Under the pieces are notes generated by a model, which saw nothing but the letters and a program-made list of their open reading frames with translations, did not search any database and was not told where the DNA came from. Of a DNA stretch of 64,000 bases, positions 48,396 through 58,144 are shown piece after piece. A program made the position numbers and the translations under genes. The first letter of the stretch is position 1. Every line of letters begins with the position of its first letter. Source of the DNA: Rhizobiaceae bacterium (lineage in GTDB: Bacteria > Pseudomonadota > Alphaproteobacteria > Rhizobiales > Rhizobiaceae); assembly GCA_019635795.1 (NCBI GenBank), contig JAHBYV010000008.1, positions 62,001-126,000 on the forward strand, read 5' to 3'.

Positions 48396-49163
48396 ATGAC
48401 CATTCAGATTGAACAGTTCAATTGTCGAAGCGACAATTTCGGCATTCTGCTCCATCATGTCGAAAGCGGCCTCACCGCGCTAATAGACGCTCCGGAAGAG
48501 GCAGCCATCATGGCTGCTATTGAGCGCACGGGCTGGGCGCCTTCAATGATACTTACAACGCATCATCACACTGATCATGTGGAAGCGAACCCCGCCCTCA
48601 AGCGGCGTTTCGGTCTGGAGATCATTGCGCCAGCGAAAGAGGCTGACCGCATCCCCGGCGTGGACAGAACAGTAAAAGAAGGCGACGTCATCGACTTTTC
48701 TGGCGAGCCGATTCGGGTGATCGAAACTCCCGGGCACACTGCGGGGCATGTCAGCTATTATCTGCCCGGCCCCGGCATTGTTTTCACGGCTGACACGCTG
48801 TTTGCGATGGGCTGCGGCAGGCTGTTCGAATGTCCGCCAACCACAATGTATGACTCGCTCGGCAAACTGGCCGCCTTGCCTCCGCAAACCATCGTCTATT
48901 GCGGTCACGAATATACTTTGGCCAACGCGCGCTTTGCAGCCACGATTGATCCGACAAATGAAGCTCTTGCCGAACGGCTGGAGCGCGTCGAGCGTATGCG
49001 GGAGAATGGGCAGGCAACGCTGCCCACCACTATTGGCGATGAACTCGCAACTAACCCGTATTTGCGCTGCGGTGATGCTGCCATCCGATTAAATCTCGGT
49101 ATGCAACAGGCAAGCGATGCGGAAGTCTTTGCAGAAATCCGCAAGCGCAAAGACAATTTCTAG
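48396..49163 (+). CDS. gloB: Hydroxyacylglutathione hydrolase (glyoxalase II)
   Basis: A 255-aa metallo-beta-lactamase-fold enzyme. The binuclear metal motif THHHTDHVEAN is near residue 52, TPGHTAGHVSYY and FTADTLFAMGCGRLFE follow, and YCGHEYT and NPYLRC complete the glyoxalase II pattern. It hydrolyses S-D-lactoylglutathione to lactate and glutathione, completing methylglyoxal detoxification. Its stop overlaps by four bases the end of the converging membrane-protein gene. Confidence 0.94.
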   Translation: MTIQIEQFNCRSDNFGILLHHVESGLTALIDAPEEAAIMAAIERTGWAPSMILTTHHHTDHVEANPALKRRFGLEIIAPAKEADRIPGVDRTVKEGDVIDFSGEPIRVIETPGHTAGHVSYYLPGPGIVFTADTLFAMGCGRLFECPPTTMYDSLGKLAALPPQTIVYCGHEYTLANARFAATIDPTNEALAERLERVERMRENGQATLPTTIGDELATNPYLRCGDAAIRLNLGMQQASDAEVFAEIRKRKDNF

Positions 49164-50728
49164 CCGCTTGTCTGAACACCCCAGGACTTCAGAACATCGT
49201 CAAACACCTTCTCGCCTGGAATGCCTTTTTCCATGGTGATCAAGGCCCGGCGGCCGGACTTGTACACAAGTGGGACATCCAGCCAGGAGCGCTCAAGAAG
49301 CAGGCGCATATTTGCGTCCTTATCCTGCGGACTGTCATTCAATGCGATCAGGAAGAACCCATCCGAAATCTTTGCGGGTATGCCTGAGAGCGGTGTGCCA
49401 GCATCCTGTTCGGACGATTTAAGCGCAATCCGAAGCACGTTATCGATACCGCCGCCTTCAAAGTTTTCAGGCGTCAGAAATATCATTTCAACAATGTGGC
49501 TCGCTGGCAATGTCGCATCTGCGTTGCGCCGAATTGTCATGCGCAACTGCAATTCCTTACCCGGAATAGTCGCTTCCGCCCTGATTGCAGGTTCCGGCGG
49601 CTGATCGGCACCAGGAGATTCCTGTACGACTGACCAAACAATCGACCCACGTTCCGCGGAGCCATCGGCAGAGTTTGTACGCTCTTCATAGAAGATTGCC
49701 TGCTGTCCGACCGCTACAGCCGTCTGCGCATCCTGCGTTACCTCACTCTGTGCGGGTGGAGCCTGCTCAGCCTCGGGCGCCTGCGCGGTTTCGGCGGGCT
49801 GTTGATCGACCGGCGCTTCCTCTTCGGCGGAATCAGTCCCCTCCTCTTGCGGCGCAGCTTGATCGGGCGCGCCTGCCTGATCTTCAGGGGCTGATTCACC
49901 ATCAGTAGCGCTTGCCACAGAAGCCCCTTCGCCGATGGTAGCTTGAGAACCGGCAGGGCCAACGTCACTTTCGCTGCCGTCGGGGTTCAGCTTCTGCGTA
50001 AATTTAACCGGACCGTTTGCAGGGCGACCTCCCTCACCTTCCGCAGGAGTTGCGTTTTCCGTAACTTCAGGGGTTGCTTCAGGTGCTGCACCGCTTTGCG
50101 GCTGCGACTGCGTCAGGTCCGCAACTATTGCCGACAACTGATCCCTGTTCATCCATGCTGCATATCCACCGCCTGCCAGCGCAACCAGAAGCAATAGAGT
50201 TGCAACAAGCCGGCCATATCCACGCCGCGGCTCAGGCTCAAGAGGGATAGCATTGGGCGGCGGTGAATCGTAACGATCATCTTCGAGCGGATCGAACTCA
50301 TCTTCCTGATCGACAGGATCGGGCTGGGCAGCAACGGGTTGCTGGTGCTGTACGGGAGGACGCGATGTCGGCGTGGTGACGGGTCGCGGCTGCACGATTG
50401 GCCGTGGCGGCTCAGGCTGCCGGGGACGCGGCGGAACTACAGGCTCGTTCTTCAACCCGTTCAGCGAGTTAAGTACACTTTCCAACTCGTCGAGTGGCTC
50501 GTGACGCGCTGGTGCGGGAGGTGCAAACGAGCGCTCGACCTCCGCAATGGCATCTTCCAGCGCCCGGCGCTGACGATCAGCAACCCCCGCAGGAGGCGGC
50601 GGGTTCATGCCCGCGAGCTTTGCAGAGATCGTGCTGCGAGCTTTGTCATACACCCGCTGGCGCATTTCAGGGCTTGTTTCGCCAAGCCCTTCCAGCGTCT
50701 TTTTCAATACACCTACAAAATCCGACAT
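49160..50728 (-). CDS. Membrane-anchored protein with a Pro/Glu-rich linker
   Basis: A 522-aa protein. The cytoplasmic N-terminal 170 residues have a helical start (VLKKTLEGLGETSPEMRQRVYDKARSTISAKLAG) followed by Pro/Gln/Arg-rich sequence. One transmembrane helix near residues 170-190 (LVATLLLLVALAGGGYAAWM) leads to a long Ala/Glu/Pro-rich linker. A folded periplasmic C-terminal domain spans about 350-520, with ELQLRMTIRRNADATLPASHIVEMIFLTPENFEGGGI and RRALITMEKGIPGEKVFDDVLKSWG. I recognise a conserved Brucella-group protein next to purA, but no function. Confidence 0.72.
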   Translation of the reverse strand: MSDFVGVLKKTLEGLGETSPEMRQRVYDKARSTISAKLAGMNPPPPAGVADRQRRALEDAIAEVERSFAPPAPARHEPLDELESVLNSLNGLKNEPVVPPRPRQPEPPRPIVQPRPVTTPTSRPPVQHQQPVAAQPDPVDQEDEFDPLEDDRYDSPPPNAIPLEPEPRRGYGRLVATLLLLVALAGGGYAAWMNRDQLSAIVADLTQSQPQSGAAPEATPEVTENATPAEGEGGRPANGPVKFTQKLNPDGSESDVGPAGSQATIGEGASVASATDGESAPEDQAGAPDQAAPQEEGTDSAEEEAPVDQQPAETAQAPEAEQAPPAQSEVTQDAQTAVAVGQQAIFYEERTNSADGSAERGSIVWSVVQESPGADQPPEPAIRAEATIPGKELQLRMTIRRNADATLPASHIVEMIFLTPENFEGGGIDNVLRIALKSSEQDAGTPLSGIPAKISDGFFLIALNDSPQDKDANMRLLLERSWLDVPLVYKSGRRALITMEKGIPGEKVFDDVLKSWGVQTSG

Positions 50729-50794
50729 TTAACTTTGACCTGAGTTCCTGACTCTTATCCAGCCTGTGCCGCAAACCGGGTAAGAGCCCCAAAA

Positions 50795-52084
50795 TTAATC
50801 TTGAAAGGGGTCTGTAACAAGTATTGTGTCGTCACGTTCGGGGCTGGTTGACAAGAGCGCCACGGGCGCGCCGATCAACTCCTCGATATGACGAACATAT
50901 TTGACGGCCTGCGCCGGCAATTCCGCCCAACTGCGTGCACCAGCCGTCGTTTGCGACCACCCTTCGAGTGTCTCATAAATCGGCTTAACCGCAGCTTGTG
51001 CCCGCATTGAGGCAGGCAAATAATCAATGCGTTCGCCATCAAGCTCATAGCCCACGCAAACTTTAATCTCTTTGAGGCCATCCAGAACGTCGAGCTTCGT
51101 CAAGGCAATGCCGGTAATGCCGGACGTCTTGACCGTCTGGCGAACCAATACCGCATCGAACCAGCCACACCGGCGCGGGCGACCCGTGTTCACGCCCACT
51201 TCGCGCCCGACGGTAGCCAGATGCTGGCCGATCTCATCGTGCAGTTCGCAAGGGAACGGCCCCTCGCCAACACGCGTCGTATATGCCTTTGTGATCCCCA
51301 GCACATAGCCGATTGCGGTTGGCCCAAGGCCAGAGCCCGCAGCCGCCTGGCCCGCGACCGTATTGGAAGAGGTCACAAACGGATATGTCCCGTGGTCATT
51401 GTCGAGCAATGCACCCTGCGCGCCTTCAAAAAGGATACGCGACCCATCACGCCGCTTTTCTTCCAGCACGCGCCAGACCTGATCCATGAACGGCAAAATT
51501 TCAGCCGAAACGGACATCAGCTCGTCATAGATCTTGGTCGCTTCGACTTCCTCAATGCCCATTCCGCGCCGCAAGGCATTGTGGTGCCCGAGCAGCCGCT
51601 CAATCTTCACCATAAGCGTATCGGGTTCGGAAAGATCAACCAGGCGAATGGCGCGCCTTCCAACCTTGTCCTCATAGGCGGGCCCAATGCCACGCTTGGT
51701 CGTGCCGATCTTCAGGCCGCCGGTAGCATCTTCACGAATGGCATCCAGTTCCCTGTGCAACGAGAGAATGAGTGGCGCGTTATCCGCAATTCTGAGAACA
51801 TCCGGCGTAGTTACGACGCCCTGCCCCCGCAGCTTTGCCAATTCCTGAACAAAATGATGTGGATCGACAACAACGCCATTGCCTATGACCGACAGCTTGC
51901 CCTGAACGAGACCTGAGGGCAGCAACGCCAGCTTATAGCTGACACCGCCGATGACGAGAGTATGTCCAGCATTGTGACCACCGTGGTATCGCACAACCAC
52001 ATCGGCGCGATCGGCCAGCCAATCAACAATCTTGCCTTTTCCTTCGTCGCCCCACTGCGAGCCGACAACCACGACATTCGCCAT
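50795..52084 (-). CDS. purA: Adenylosuccinate synthetase
   Basis: A 429-aa enzyme that condenses IMP and aspartate using GTP in AMP synthesis. [23 protein letters not shown] is the GTP-binding start, with [25 protein letters not shown], the [25 protein letters not shown] block and [13 protein letters not shown] following. The frame is open to 52111, but ATG 52084 begins the conserved sequence. It is monocistronic. Confidence 0.96.
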   Translation of the reverse strand: MANVVVVGSQWGDEGKGKIVDWLADRADVVVRYHGGHNAGHTLVIGGVSYKLALLPSGLVQGKLSVIGNGVVVDPHHFVQELAKLRGQGVVTTPDVLRIADNAPLILSLHRELDAIREDATGGLKIGTTKRGIGPAYEDKVGRRAIRLVDLSEPDTLMVKIERLLGHHNALRRGMGIEEVEATKIYDELMSVSAEILPFMDQVWRVLEEKRRDGSRILFEGAQGALLDNDHGTYPFVTSSNTVAGQAAAGSGLGPTAIGYVLGITKAYTTRVGEGPFPCELHDEIGQHLATVGREVGVNTGRPRRCGWFDAVLVRQTVKTSGITGIALTKLDVLDGLKEIKVCVGYELDGERIDYLPASMRAQAAVKPIYETLEGWSQTTAGARSWAELPAQAVKYVRHIEELIGAPVALLSTSPERDDTILVTDPFQD

Positions 52085-52647
52085 ATCTGTTCCCTGATGA
52101 ATCGCCCGCAACGCGAACAGTGATTGAAACCAGCGCTCTATAGCGTCTAAGTCGGCATGGCGACAATTCTTTTCGCGTTATCATGCAAACTCCTGTGCTA
52201 ACACCGAGTTCCGTTTACATCCAACTGGAAGTCCCATGCACCGAAGCGCCTACCTGCTGCTTGTACTGACCACGCTTTTTTGGGGCGGGAATGCCATTGC
52301 CGGCAAACTTGCTATAGGCCACATATCGCCAATGGCACTTACCACGGGCCGCTGGGCGCTTTCCTTCCTTGTTCTGCTTGCCTTTGGCTGGTCTTACCTG
52401 AAAGCGGATTGGCCTGTAATCCGAAAGCACTGGCTGCTGCTGTTCGCCCTTGGAATTTCCGGGTTCACGCTTTTCAACGTAGCCCTCTACACCGCGCTAA
52501 CCCTCACAACTGCCATCAATGTGAGCATCGAACAGGCGGGAATGCCTATGCTCATATTTTTGATGAACTTCCTTTTCTTCCGGCAACGAGCAAGTTGGGG
52601 CCAGATGGTGGGATTATGCCTGACCTTGCTTGGCGTAATTCTCACCG

Positions 52648-52651
52648 CCAG
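52648..52651. repeat. Target-site duplication, left copy (CCAG)
   Basis: CCAG directly before the left inverted repeat, repeated at 53855-53858 directly after the right one. Four-base duplications fit IS407-group insertions. Confidence 0.85.
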
Positions 52652-52677
52652 TGACGTGCTCCCCGTTTTGTCCACGT

Positions 52678-53535
52678 CTATAAGTTAGCCCTGTTCACGT
52701 TGTGGTCCGATCTGGACCGGTTTGCAAATTCGTTCGGGGTGAGCCCGTCGAGGCTCGTGTGCGGGCGGTTCACATTGTAGTCGATCCTCCATTCTTCGAT
52801 GCTGTCTCGGGCATGCCGATAGCTGGCGAAGAGCCGCTCGTTGAGGCACTCGTCGCGCAGCCGACCGTTAAAGCTCTCCACGAAGCCGTTCTGCATGGGC
52901 TTGCCGGGCGCGATGTAGTGCCATTCGACATGCCGGTCTTCCTGCCATGCCAGGATGGCATTCGAGGTCAGCTCCGTGCCGTTGTCCGATACGATCATGC
53001 AGGGATAGCCGCGATACTCGGCGATGATGTCGAGTTCGCGGGCAACGCGTTCGCCCGAGATCGAGTTGTCGACGACGGTGGCCAGGCATTCCCGGCTGAA
53101 GTCGTCGATGACGCACAGGATCCGGAAGCGGCGGCCGTCGGTGAGCGTGTCGGAGACGAAGTCGAGGCTCCAGCGCTGGTTGGCATCCTGCGGTATCGCC
53201 ATCGGTGCTCTCGTGCCGAGCGCACGCTTTCGGCCGCCGCGTTTGCGCACTGTCAGCCGCTCTTCCCGATAGAGCCGGTAGAGCTTCTTCCAGTTCACCG
53301 CCACGCCTTCGCGCTTCAGCAGCAGGTGCAGCCGGCGATAGCCGAAGCGTCGGCGCTGGGCCGCCAGTTCCCGTAACCGCTTTCGCAGGCCAGCGTCGTC
53401 CGGTCGGCTCGAACGATAGCGGTAGACCCGCGGCTCCATGCCGACGAGCCTGCAAGCACGACGCTGCGTATAGCCCTTGTTCTCGATCGCCCAGGTCACG
53501 GCGGTCCTCCTCGACCCAGGCGTCAGAAGTTTTTT
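52678..53535 (-). CDS. IS3-family transposase OrfB (DDE integrase, frameshift-expressed)
   Basis: The 285 codons downstream of the frameshift site carry the DDE catalytic core. A helix-turn-helix-like start ([25 protein letters not shown]) is followed by HTH_21 ([16 protein letters not shown]). The catalytic residues are Asp in [11 protein letters not shown], Asp in [10 protein letters not shown] and Glu in [18 protein letters not shown]. The frame is open to 53826, but the upstream part is only the shadow of orfA. Expression is expected as an OrfAB fusion through the A-AAA-AAC heptamer at 53529-53535. Confidence 0.92.
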   Translation of the reverse strand, partial: KKLLTPGSRRTAVTWAIENKGYTQRRACRLVGMEPRVYRYRSSRPDDAGLRKRLRELAAQRRRFGYRRLHLLLKREGVAVNWKKLYRLYREERLTVRKRGGRKRALGTRAPMAIPQDANQRWSLDFVSDTLTDGRRFRILCVIDDFSRECLATVVDNSISGERVARELDIIAEYRGYPCMIVSDNGTELTSNAILAWQEDRHVEWHYIAPGKPMQNGFVESFNGRLRDECLNERLFASYRHARDSIEEWRIDYNVNRPHTSLDGLTPNEFANRSRSDHNVNRANL

Positions 53536-53789
53536 CCGAGCATCTCGCGCAAGGTCGAGACGTCGAGCATGGCGTCGGCCAGCAGGCGCTTCAGCTTGCC
53601 GTTCTCCTCCTCCAGGCTCTTCAGCCGCTTCGCCTCCGATACGTCCATGCCGCCATACTTCGAGCGCCACTTGTAGAACGTCGCATCGCTCACACCGTAT
53701 TTGCGGCAAAGCTCCGTCGCCGAAAGCCCCGCCTGGTGCTCCTTCAAAATGCCGATGATCTGTTCGTCGGAAAATCTCGATCGCTTCAT
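53523..53789 (-). CDS. IS3-family transposase OrfA
   Basis: A protein of about 88 aa. A helix-turn-helix of the transposase_8 type ([56 protein letters not shown]) is followed by a leucine-zipper helix ([20 protein letters not shown]). It binds the IS ends. ATG 53789 starts the family N terminus. A slippery heptamer lies four codons before its stop and links it to orfB. Confidence 0.93.
   Translation of the reverse strand: MKRSRFSDEQIIGILKEHQAGLSATELCRKYGVSDATFYKWRSKYGGMDVSEAKRLKSLEEENGKLKRLLADAMLDVSTLREMLGKNF
53529..53535 (-). other. Programmed -1 ribosomal frameshift site (A AAA AAC)
   Basis: In orfA the codons read GGA AAA AAC TTC TGA. Slipping one base back on A-AAA-AAC gives AAA AAA CTT CTG, the orfB frame (KKLLTPGS). 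The heptamer fits the X-XXY-YYZ rule exactly. Confidence 0.85.
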
Positions 53790-53854
53790 TGCCTGTCTCC
53801 TCATCCGGATGACAGGCTAACCTCAAAGCGAGGACATTTCAGGGGAGCACGTCA

Positions 53855-53858
53855 CCAG
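53855..53858. repeat. Target-site duplication, right copy (CCAG)
   Basis: CCAG directly after the right inverted repeat, matching 52648-52651. Confidence 0.85.
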
Positions 53859-54345
53859 CCATGGCGAATTATCGCGCTTGCTGGCTTTGGATCTGAATGC
53901 AGGTGACGCGATTATGCTCGTCTCAAGCGTGGTTTACAGCGGCTACACGATCGCCTTGCGCTTCAAGCCGCAGCTTCATTGGGTGTCGTTGATGATTGCC
54001 CTGACTGGCTCAGCTTTCATTACATCATTGCCATTCGCCGCTGGTGAATTTGCTATGGGCTACGGCCAACTGCCCGATACAAAAGGCTGGTTGATCCTGC
54101 TCTATGTGCTGATCTTCCCGTCGCTGCTGGCGCAAATCCTGTATATTCGTGGCGTCGAGATGATCGGCGCAAATCGCGCAGGACTGTTCATCAATCTCGT
54201 GCCGATCTTTGGCACGCTGCTTTCAATCATTCTGCTTGGGGAAGATTTTTACATCTATCATGCCATTGCGCTCGCGATGGTGTTCGGCGGAATTGCGATG
54301 GCAGAGCATAGCGGGCGCCGCTTTGAAGCGACGCCCTAAGCATGG

Positions 54346-55935
54346 TCAGATATCGAACTGAAGTCGCTTCGCTGATGCGATCTTCGGATTGGCCCGCAGA
54401 TCGTTGAGGGCTTTTTCCGGAAAGGGTGCGTCCAGATAAAGAAGTGCAATCGCATCGCCGCCAGCGTGGTCACGTCCAAGCTGGAAATTTGCGATGTTGA
54501 CGTCGTTCTGTCCGCAAATCGTTCCCAATAGACCGATGATGCCGGGAACGTCCGGGTTTGTCGTATAAAGCATGTGGTGCCCCACTTCTGCATCAAGGTT
54601 GATCCCCTTGATCTGGATGAAGCGCGGCTTTCCATCCGAGAAACATGTACCGGCTATAGAACGGGTCATACTTGGCGTTTTAACAGTCAGCTTGATGTAG
54701 CCATCGAACACACCGGATTTATCACGCTTGACCTCAGAAACAATAATGCCGCGCTCTTTCACCATGATAGGTGCGGACACCATGTTCACATCTGAGACCT
54801 GCGGCCGGATCAGCCCTGCAAGCGCAGCGCTCATCAGCGCCCGCGTGTTCATGGTCGCGGTTGCGCCATCAAACAGGATTTCGACCTCCTTGATCGGCTC
54901 CTCGGTGACCTGCCCGACGAAACCGCCCAGAACCTCCGCCAGTTTGACGAATGGCTTCAGTCGCGGCGCCTCTTCGGCAGTGATCGAAGGCATGTTGATG
55001 GCGTTGGAAACCGCACCTTTTATCAGATAATCCGACATCTGTTCGGCAATCTGAAGCGCAACATTTTCCTGTGCTTCGGCAGTAGATGCTCCAAGATGAG
55101 GCGTGCAAACTACATTTGGAAACTGGAACAACTCATTGTCAGTGGCAGGCTCCACCTCGAACACATCGATACCGGCACCTGCAACCTTTCCGCTCTTCAG
55201 GCCTTCAACCAGATCTTTCTCAACGATCAATCCGCCGCGTGCACAGTTGATGATGCGAACACCATTCTTCATCTTGGCGATTGCATCGGCATTGATGATA
55301 TTGCGCGTCTTGTCTGTCAGCGGCGTGTGCAAGGTGATGAAGTCAGCACGGGTGAACAGTTCGTCAAGCTCCACCTTCTCAACGCCCAGCTCATTGGCCC
55401 GCTCTTCAGAAAGGAATGGGTCAAAGGCAATCACGTGCATTTTTAGCCCAACGCCGCGTGTCGCCACAATGGCACCGATATTTCCGCAGCCGATAATGCC
55501 CAGCGTCTTGCCGGTAATTTCGACACCCATGAAGCGATTCTTTTCCCACTTGCCTGCATGTGTTGAAGCGTTCGCTTCGGGCAATTCGCGGGCAACGGCG
55601 AAGATCAGGGCGATGGCATGTTCTGCTGTCGTGATCGAATTGCCGAACGGCGTATTCATCACGATGATACCCCGGCGCGACGCAGCCGGAATGTCCACAT
55701 TGTCCACACCAATGCCAGCGCGACCAATCACCTTGAGATTTGATGCGGCAGCGATAAGTTTTTCTGTGACCTTGGTGGCCGAACGAATGGCCAAACCATC
55801 ATATTGATCAATGGCTTCAAGGAGCTTGTCCTTGTCTTTACCAAGGTCTGGCAAATAGTCTACTTCCACGCCGCGATCTTTGAAGATCTGAACGGCAGTT
55901 GGCGAAAGTTTGTCGGATACGAGTACGCGTGGCAT
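54346..55935 (-). CDS. serA: D-3-phosphoglycerate dehydrogenase
   Basis: A 529-aa enzyme that oxidises 3-phosphoglycerate to 3-phosphohydroxypyruvate, the first step of serine synthesis. MPRVLVSDKLSPTAVQIF begins the substrate domain. The NAD motif is GKTLGIIGCGNIGAIVA, and the catalytic Arg/Glu/His lie in NCARGGLIVE and TPHLGASTAEAQENVA. An intervening domain and a C-terminal ACT domain (HMLYTTNPDVPGIIGLLGTICGQNDVNIANF) follow, which usually mediates serine feedback. The frame is open to 56073, but ATG 55935 starts the family sequence. It lies downstream of serC. Confidence 0.95.
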   Translation of the reverse strand: MPRVLVSDKLSPTAVQIFKDRGVEVDYLPDLGKDKDKLLEAIDQYDGLAIRSATKVTEKLIAAASNLKVIGRAGIGVDNVDIPAASRRGIIVMNTPFGNSITTAEHAIALIFAVARELPEANASTHAGKWEKNRFMGVEITGKTLGIIGCGNIGAIVATRGVGLKMHVIAFDPFLSEERANELGVEKVELDELFTRADFITLHTPLTDKTRNIINADAIAKMKNGVRIINCARGGLIVEKDLVEGLKSGKVAGAGIDVFEVEPATDNELFQFPNVVCTPHLGASTAEAQENVALQIAEQMSDYLIKGAVSNAINMPSITAEEAPRLKPFVKLAEVLGGFVGQVTEEPIKEVEILFDGATATMNTRALMSAALAGLIRPQVSDVNMVSAPIMVKERGIIVSEVKRDKSGVFDGYIKLTVKTPSMTRSIAGTCFSDGKPRFIQIKGINLDAEVGHHMLYTTNPDVPGIIGLLGTICGQNDVNIANFQLGRDHAGGDAIALLYLDAPFPEKALNDLRANPKIASAKRLQFDI

Positions 55936-55978
55936 AGCGTATGTCCTTGCAATAATTACAGATTTTGTGGAGATGGGG

Positions 55979-56006
55979 CGCTGCCACTCATGGAAGAATG
56001 GCAGCG
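55979..56006 (-). terminator. Intercistronic stem-loop between serC and serA
   Basis: CGCTGCCA (55979-55986) and TGGCAGCG (55999-56006) form an 8-bp stem just after the serC stop. No T run follows, so partial attenuation or transcript processing is more likely than full termination. Confidence 0.5.
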
Positions 56007-56018
56007 GTCGCAAATTGG

Positions 56019-57197
56019 CTATGCAGCAGCCTTGAGCGAGGCCTTCTGGACAGCAAATGCCCAATCCAGCCAAGGCAACAGCGCTTCAAGATCAGCCGCT
56101 TCAACCGTGGCGCCGCACCAGATGCGCAGGCCGGGCGGTGCGTCACGATAAGCACCTATGTCGAACGCAACGCCTTCTTTTTCGAGCGCGGAAACCAGGC
56201 CCTTTGCGAACGCAGCTTGTCCATCTTTATCCAGAGCTGTGATTTCTGGATCAACAATCGACAGGCATACCGAGGTATTCGACCGCGTTGCGGGGTCAAC
56301 CGCCAGATTTGCAAGCCAGTTGCTTTCGCTCGTGAACCGGTCCAGCACACCGAAATTGGTGTCGGCTCGCGCAATAAGAGCATCGAGTCCGCCAATCGAT
56401 TTGGCCCAGTTCAACGCATCAACGTAATCTTCGACACAAAGCATCGAAGGTGTGTTGATTGTTTCGCCCTTGAAGATGCCCTCGATCAGCTTGCCGCCGG
56501 ATGTCAGACGGAAAATTTTCGGCAGTGGCCACGCCGGCTTGTAGCTCAGCAGTCGCTCCACTGCGCGAGGAGACAGGATAAGCACACCATGCGCACCTTC
56601 ACCGCCCAGCACCTTCTGCCAGGAGAAAGTCACGACATCGAGCTTGGAGAAATCAAGGCGCTGCGCGAAGGCGGCGGACGTTGCGTCGCAAATGGTCAGG
56701 CCCTTGCGGTTCGCCGGAATAAAATCGCCGTTCGGCACACGCACACCGGCAGTGGTGCCATTCCACGTGAAAACCACGTCTCGGTCGAAATCAATTCTGG
56801 AAAGGTCTGGTAGTTCGCCATAAGGCGCTTCGATGGTCCGAACGTCTTGAAGCTTCAATTGCTTGACCACATCCGTCACCCAGCCTGAGCCGAAGCTCTC
56901 CCAGGCAACCATATCGACGCCGCGTTCTCCGAGAAGCGACCAGAGCGCCATTTCAACAGCGCCGGTGTCTGATGCAGGGACTATTCCGATGCGATAATCG
57001 TCCGGAACCTGCAGAACTTCACGTGTCAGTTCAATCGCCTGTTCAAGTCGGCTCTTGCCGATCTTTGCGCGATGGGAACGACCCAAGGGCGCAGCTTTCA
57101 ACGCTTCCAGCGACCAGCCAGGACGTTTAGCACAGGGACCAGAGGAAAAATTAGGATTTGCCGGGCGCACTGCCGGCTTGGACGCGAGCGTCATCAT
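56019..57197 (-). CDS. serC: Phosphoserine aminotransferase
   Basis: A 392-aa PLP enzyme that converts 3-phosphohydroxypyruvate to phosphoserine. [19 protein letters not shown] is the start of the alphaproteobacterial SerC subgroup. [17 protein letters not shown] and [10 protein letters not shown] bind the cofactor, and the Schiff-base Lys is in [20 protein letters not shown] 57194 is an alternative start. It is the first gene of serC-serA and is preceded by a structured leader at 57199-57290. Confidence 0.94.
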   Translation of the reverse strand: MMTLASKPAVRPANPNFSSGPCAKRPGWSLEALKAAPLGRSHRAKIGKSRLEQAIELTREVLQVPDDYRIGIVPASDTGAVEMALWSLLGERGVDMVAWESFGSGWVTDVVKQLKLQDVRTIEAPYGELPDLSRIDFDRDVVFTWNGTTAGVRVPNGDFIPANRKGLTICDATSAAFAQRLDFSKLDVVTFSWQKVLGGEGAHGVLILSPRAVERLLSYKPAWPLPKIFRLTSGGKLIEGIFKGETINTPSMLCVEDYVDALNWAKSIGGLDALIARADTNFGVLDRFTSESNWLANLAVDPATRSNTSVCLSIVDPEITALDKDGQAAFAKGLVSALEKEGVAFDIGAYRDAPPGLRIWCGATVEAADLEALLPWLDWAFAVQKASLKAAA

Positions 57198-57198
57198 C

Positions 57199-57290
57199 GT
57201 GGTCTATCCTTCCAGATAGTTAGCCCCTCGTTGGGGAGGGGTGGCCCACGGACGGCGATATGAAATCGCCTCCGTTCAGTCAAGGAAATT
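57199..57290 (-). ncRNA. serC leader RNA motif candidate
   Basis: On the minus strand the serC leader can form GGCGAT/ATCGCC near 57256-57272 and CCCCTC/GAGGGG near 57225-57242. A third short stem TATC/GATA holds the GGAAGG ribosome binding site in its loop. A TTGACT lies just upstream. The order of hairpins before serC agrees with the serC motif reported in Hyphomicrobiales, though I compare from memory. It could control serC-serA translation. Confidence 0.55.
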
Positions 57291-57343
57291 TTTGCGTAAT
57301 TTCCGAAAACTTGCCGCCCGCACGACGCCCGCGCAGAGCGCAA

Positions 57344-57997
57344 TCACCAGAGGTTGTAACGCAACCCGACCTTCACCTGATGATGCTCAATTCCATGCGA
57401 AAACTCCTCATCCAGAACGTTGAGAGCACTCGGCACTGCGAAAAATTGGTACCCGGCATCAAGGGTAACCTTATCGTTCAAACGATAAGAGGCTCCACCA
57501 ACGATGTTATAAGCGAAGTCAGTCTGCTTGAGTTCAAAGTCACCCGCGCCAAAGCTCGTGGTCGTCGAATCGGTAATTCTCGCAACGCCAGCACCGAAGC
57601 CGAGATATGGCGTAAAGCCGGCAATATGCCCAAGCTCGGCATAGCCGGTAAGCATACCACTCAACACCTGATGCTCAGCCGATATTGAAGCAAATCCAAT
57701 ATCGAGATCGTAAGAACTTTTGCCAATATAGTTTCCGGTCAGATCGGCACGCAGCCAGTCATTGAATTGATAGCCAATACCAATGCCCCCGCCGAACTTT
57801 CCTTCTGAAACGTCGGCATCCGCCAGATCGAATGTGAACGTAGGCATACTTAATGAGTAAAGTGCGTCGGCCCGCACATAGATGCCAGTGAATGGCTTCA
57901 CAGGGGCATCCTCAGACGGATCCAGCGCATCTCCGGCAAATGACGGTACGCACATCATGGCCAGGAGAACCGAGCTCATAATATTTCTTGCTATCAT
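57344..57997 (-). CDS. Outer-membrane beta-barrel protein (Omp25/Omp31-like) 1
   Basis: A protein of about 217 aa. A signal peptide (MIARNIMSSVLLAMMCVPSFAG) is followed by an eight-stranded barrel-type sequence: PFTGIYVRADALYSL, GGGIGIGYQFNDWLRADLTGNYI, GHIAGFTPYLGFGAGVARI, and a last strand ending VGLRYNLW with a C-terminal aromatic. This is the Omp25/Omp31 layout. ATG 57997 follows GGAGG. It is the last of three related genes in tandem on the minus strand. Confidence 0.85.
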   Translation of the reverse strand: MIARNIMSSVLLAMMCVPSFAGDALDPSEDAPVKPFTGIYVRADALYSLSMPTFTFDLADADVSEGKFGGGIGIGYQFNDWLRADLTGNYIGKSSYDLDIGFASISAEHQVLSGMLTGYAELGHIAGFTPYLGFGAGVARITDSTTTSFGAGDFELKQTDFAYNIVGGASYRLNDKVTLDAGYQFFAVPSALNVLDEEFSHGIEHHQVKVGLRYNLW

Positions 57998-58144
57998 CTT
58001 TGGAAAACCTCCTGCTTTTGAAGCGGCATGGCTTCCCCTAACGTTCGCACTGCCCTCCGGGCTGCTACGCAAGCAAGCGACTCACGCCATTTCTAGCATG
58101 AATATTATGTTTAGCTAATATTTGTAAACAGGCTTGCTACTATG

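Larger units (their letters stand above)
52652..53854 (-). mobile_element. IS3-family (IS407-group-like) insertion sequence, 1203 bp
   Basis: The ends carry perfect 13-bp terminal inverted repeats, TGACGTGCTCCCC at 52652-52664 and its complement at 53842-53854. Weaker similarity continues inward (TGTCC-CG and GTTAGCC blocks). CCAG is duplicated at both sides. Inside are orfA and an overlapping orfB in the -1 frame, transcribed on the minus strand. All parts look intact, so the element may still be active. Its GC-rich codon use differs from the host gene. It disrupts a DMT transporter gene. Confidence 0.93.
52236..54339 (+). pseudogene. DMT/EamA-family transporter gene interrupted by an insertion sequence
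   Basis: Two pieces, 52236-52651 and 53859-54339, lie either side of the IS. Removing the IS and one copy of the CCAG target duplication joins them into a continuous 298-aa frame (ILTA-SHGE across the junction). The product would be a ten-helix drug/metabolite exporter: MHRSAYLLLVLTTLFWGGNAIAGKLAIGHISPM opens the first EamA repeat and GDAIMLVSSVVYSGYTIAL the second. Each half alone is unlikely to work. The first piece reads 11 codons into the IS (52652-52688) before a stop; the second has an in-frame ATG but no promoter of its own. Confidence 0.93.

Noticed and set aside
52868-53455. Long minus-strand frame inside the IS in another phase
   Set aside because: Shadow of orfB produced by high GC content; the DDE motifs are in the orfB frame.
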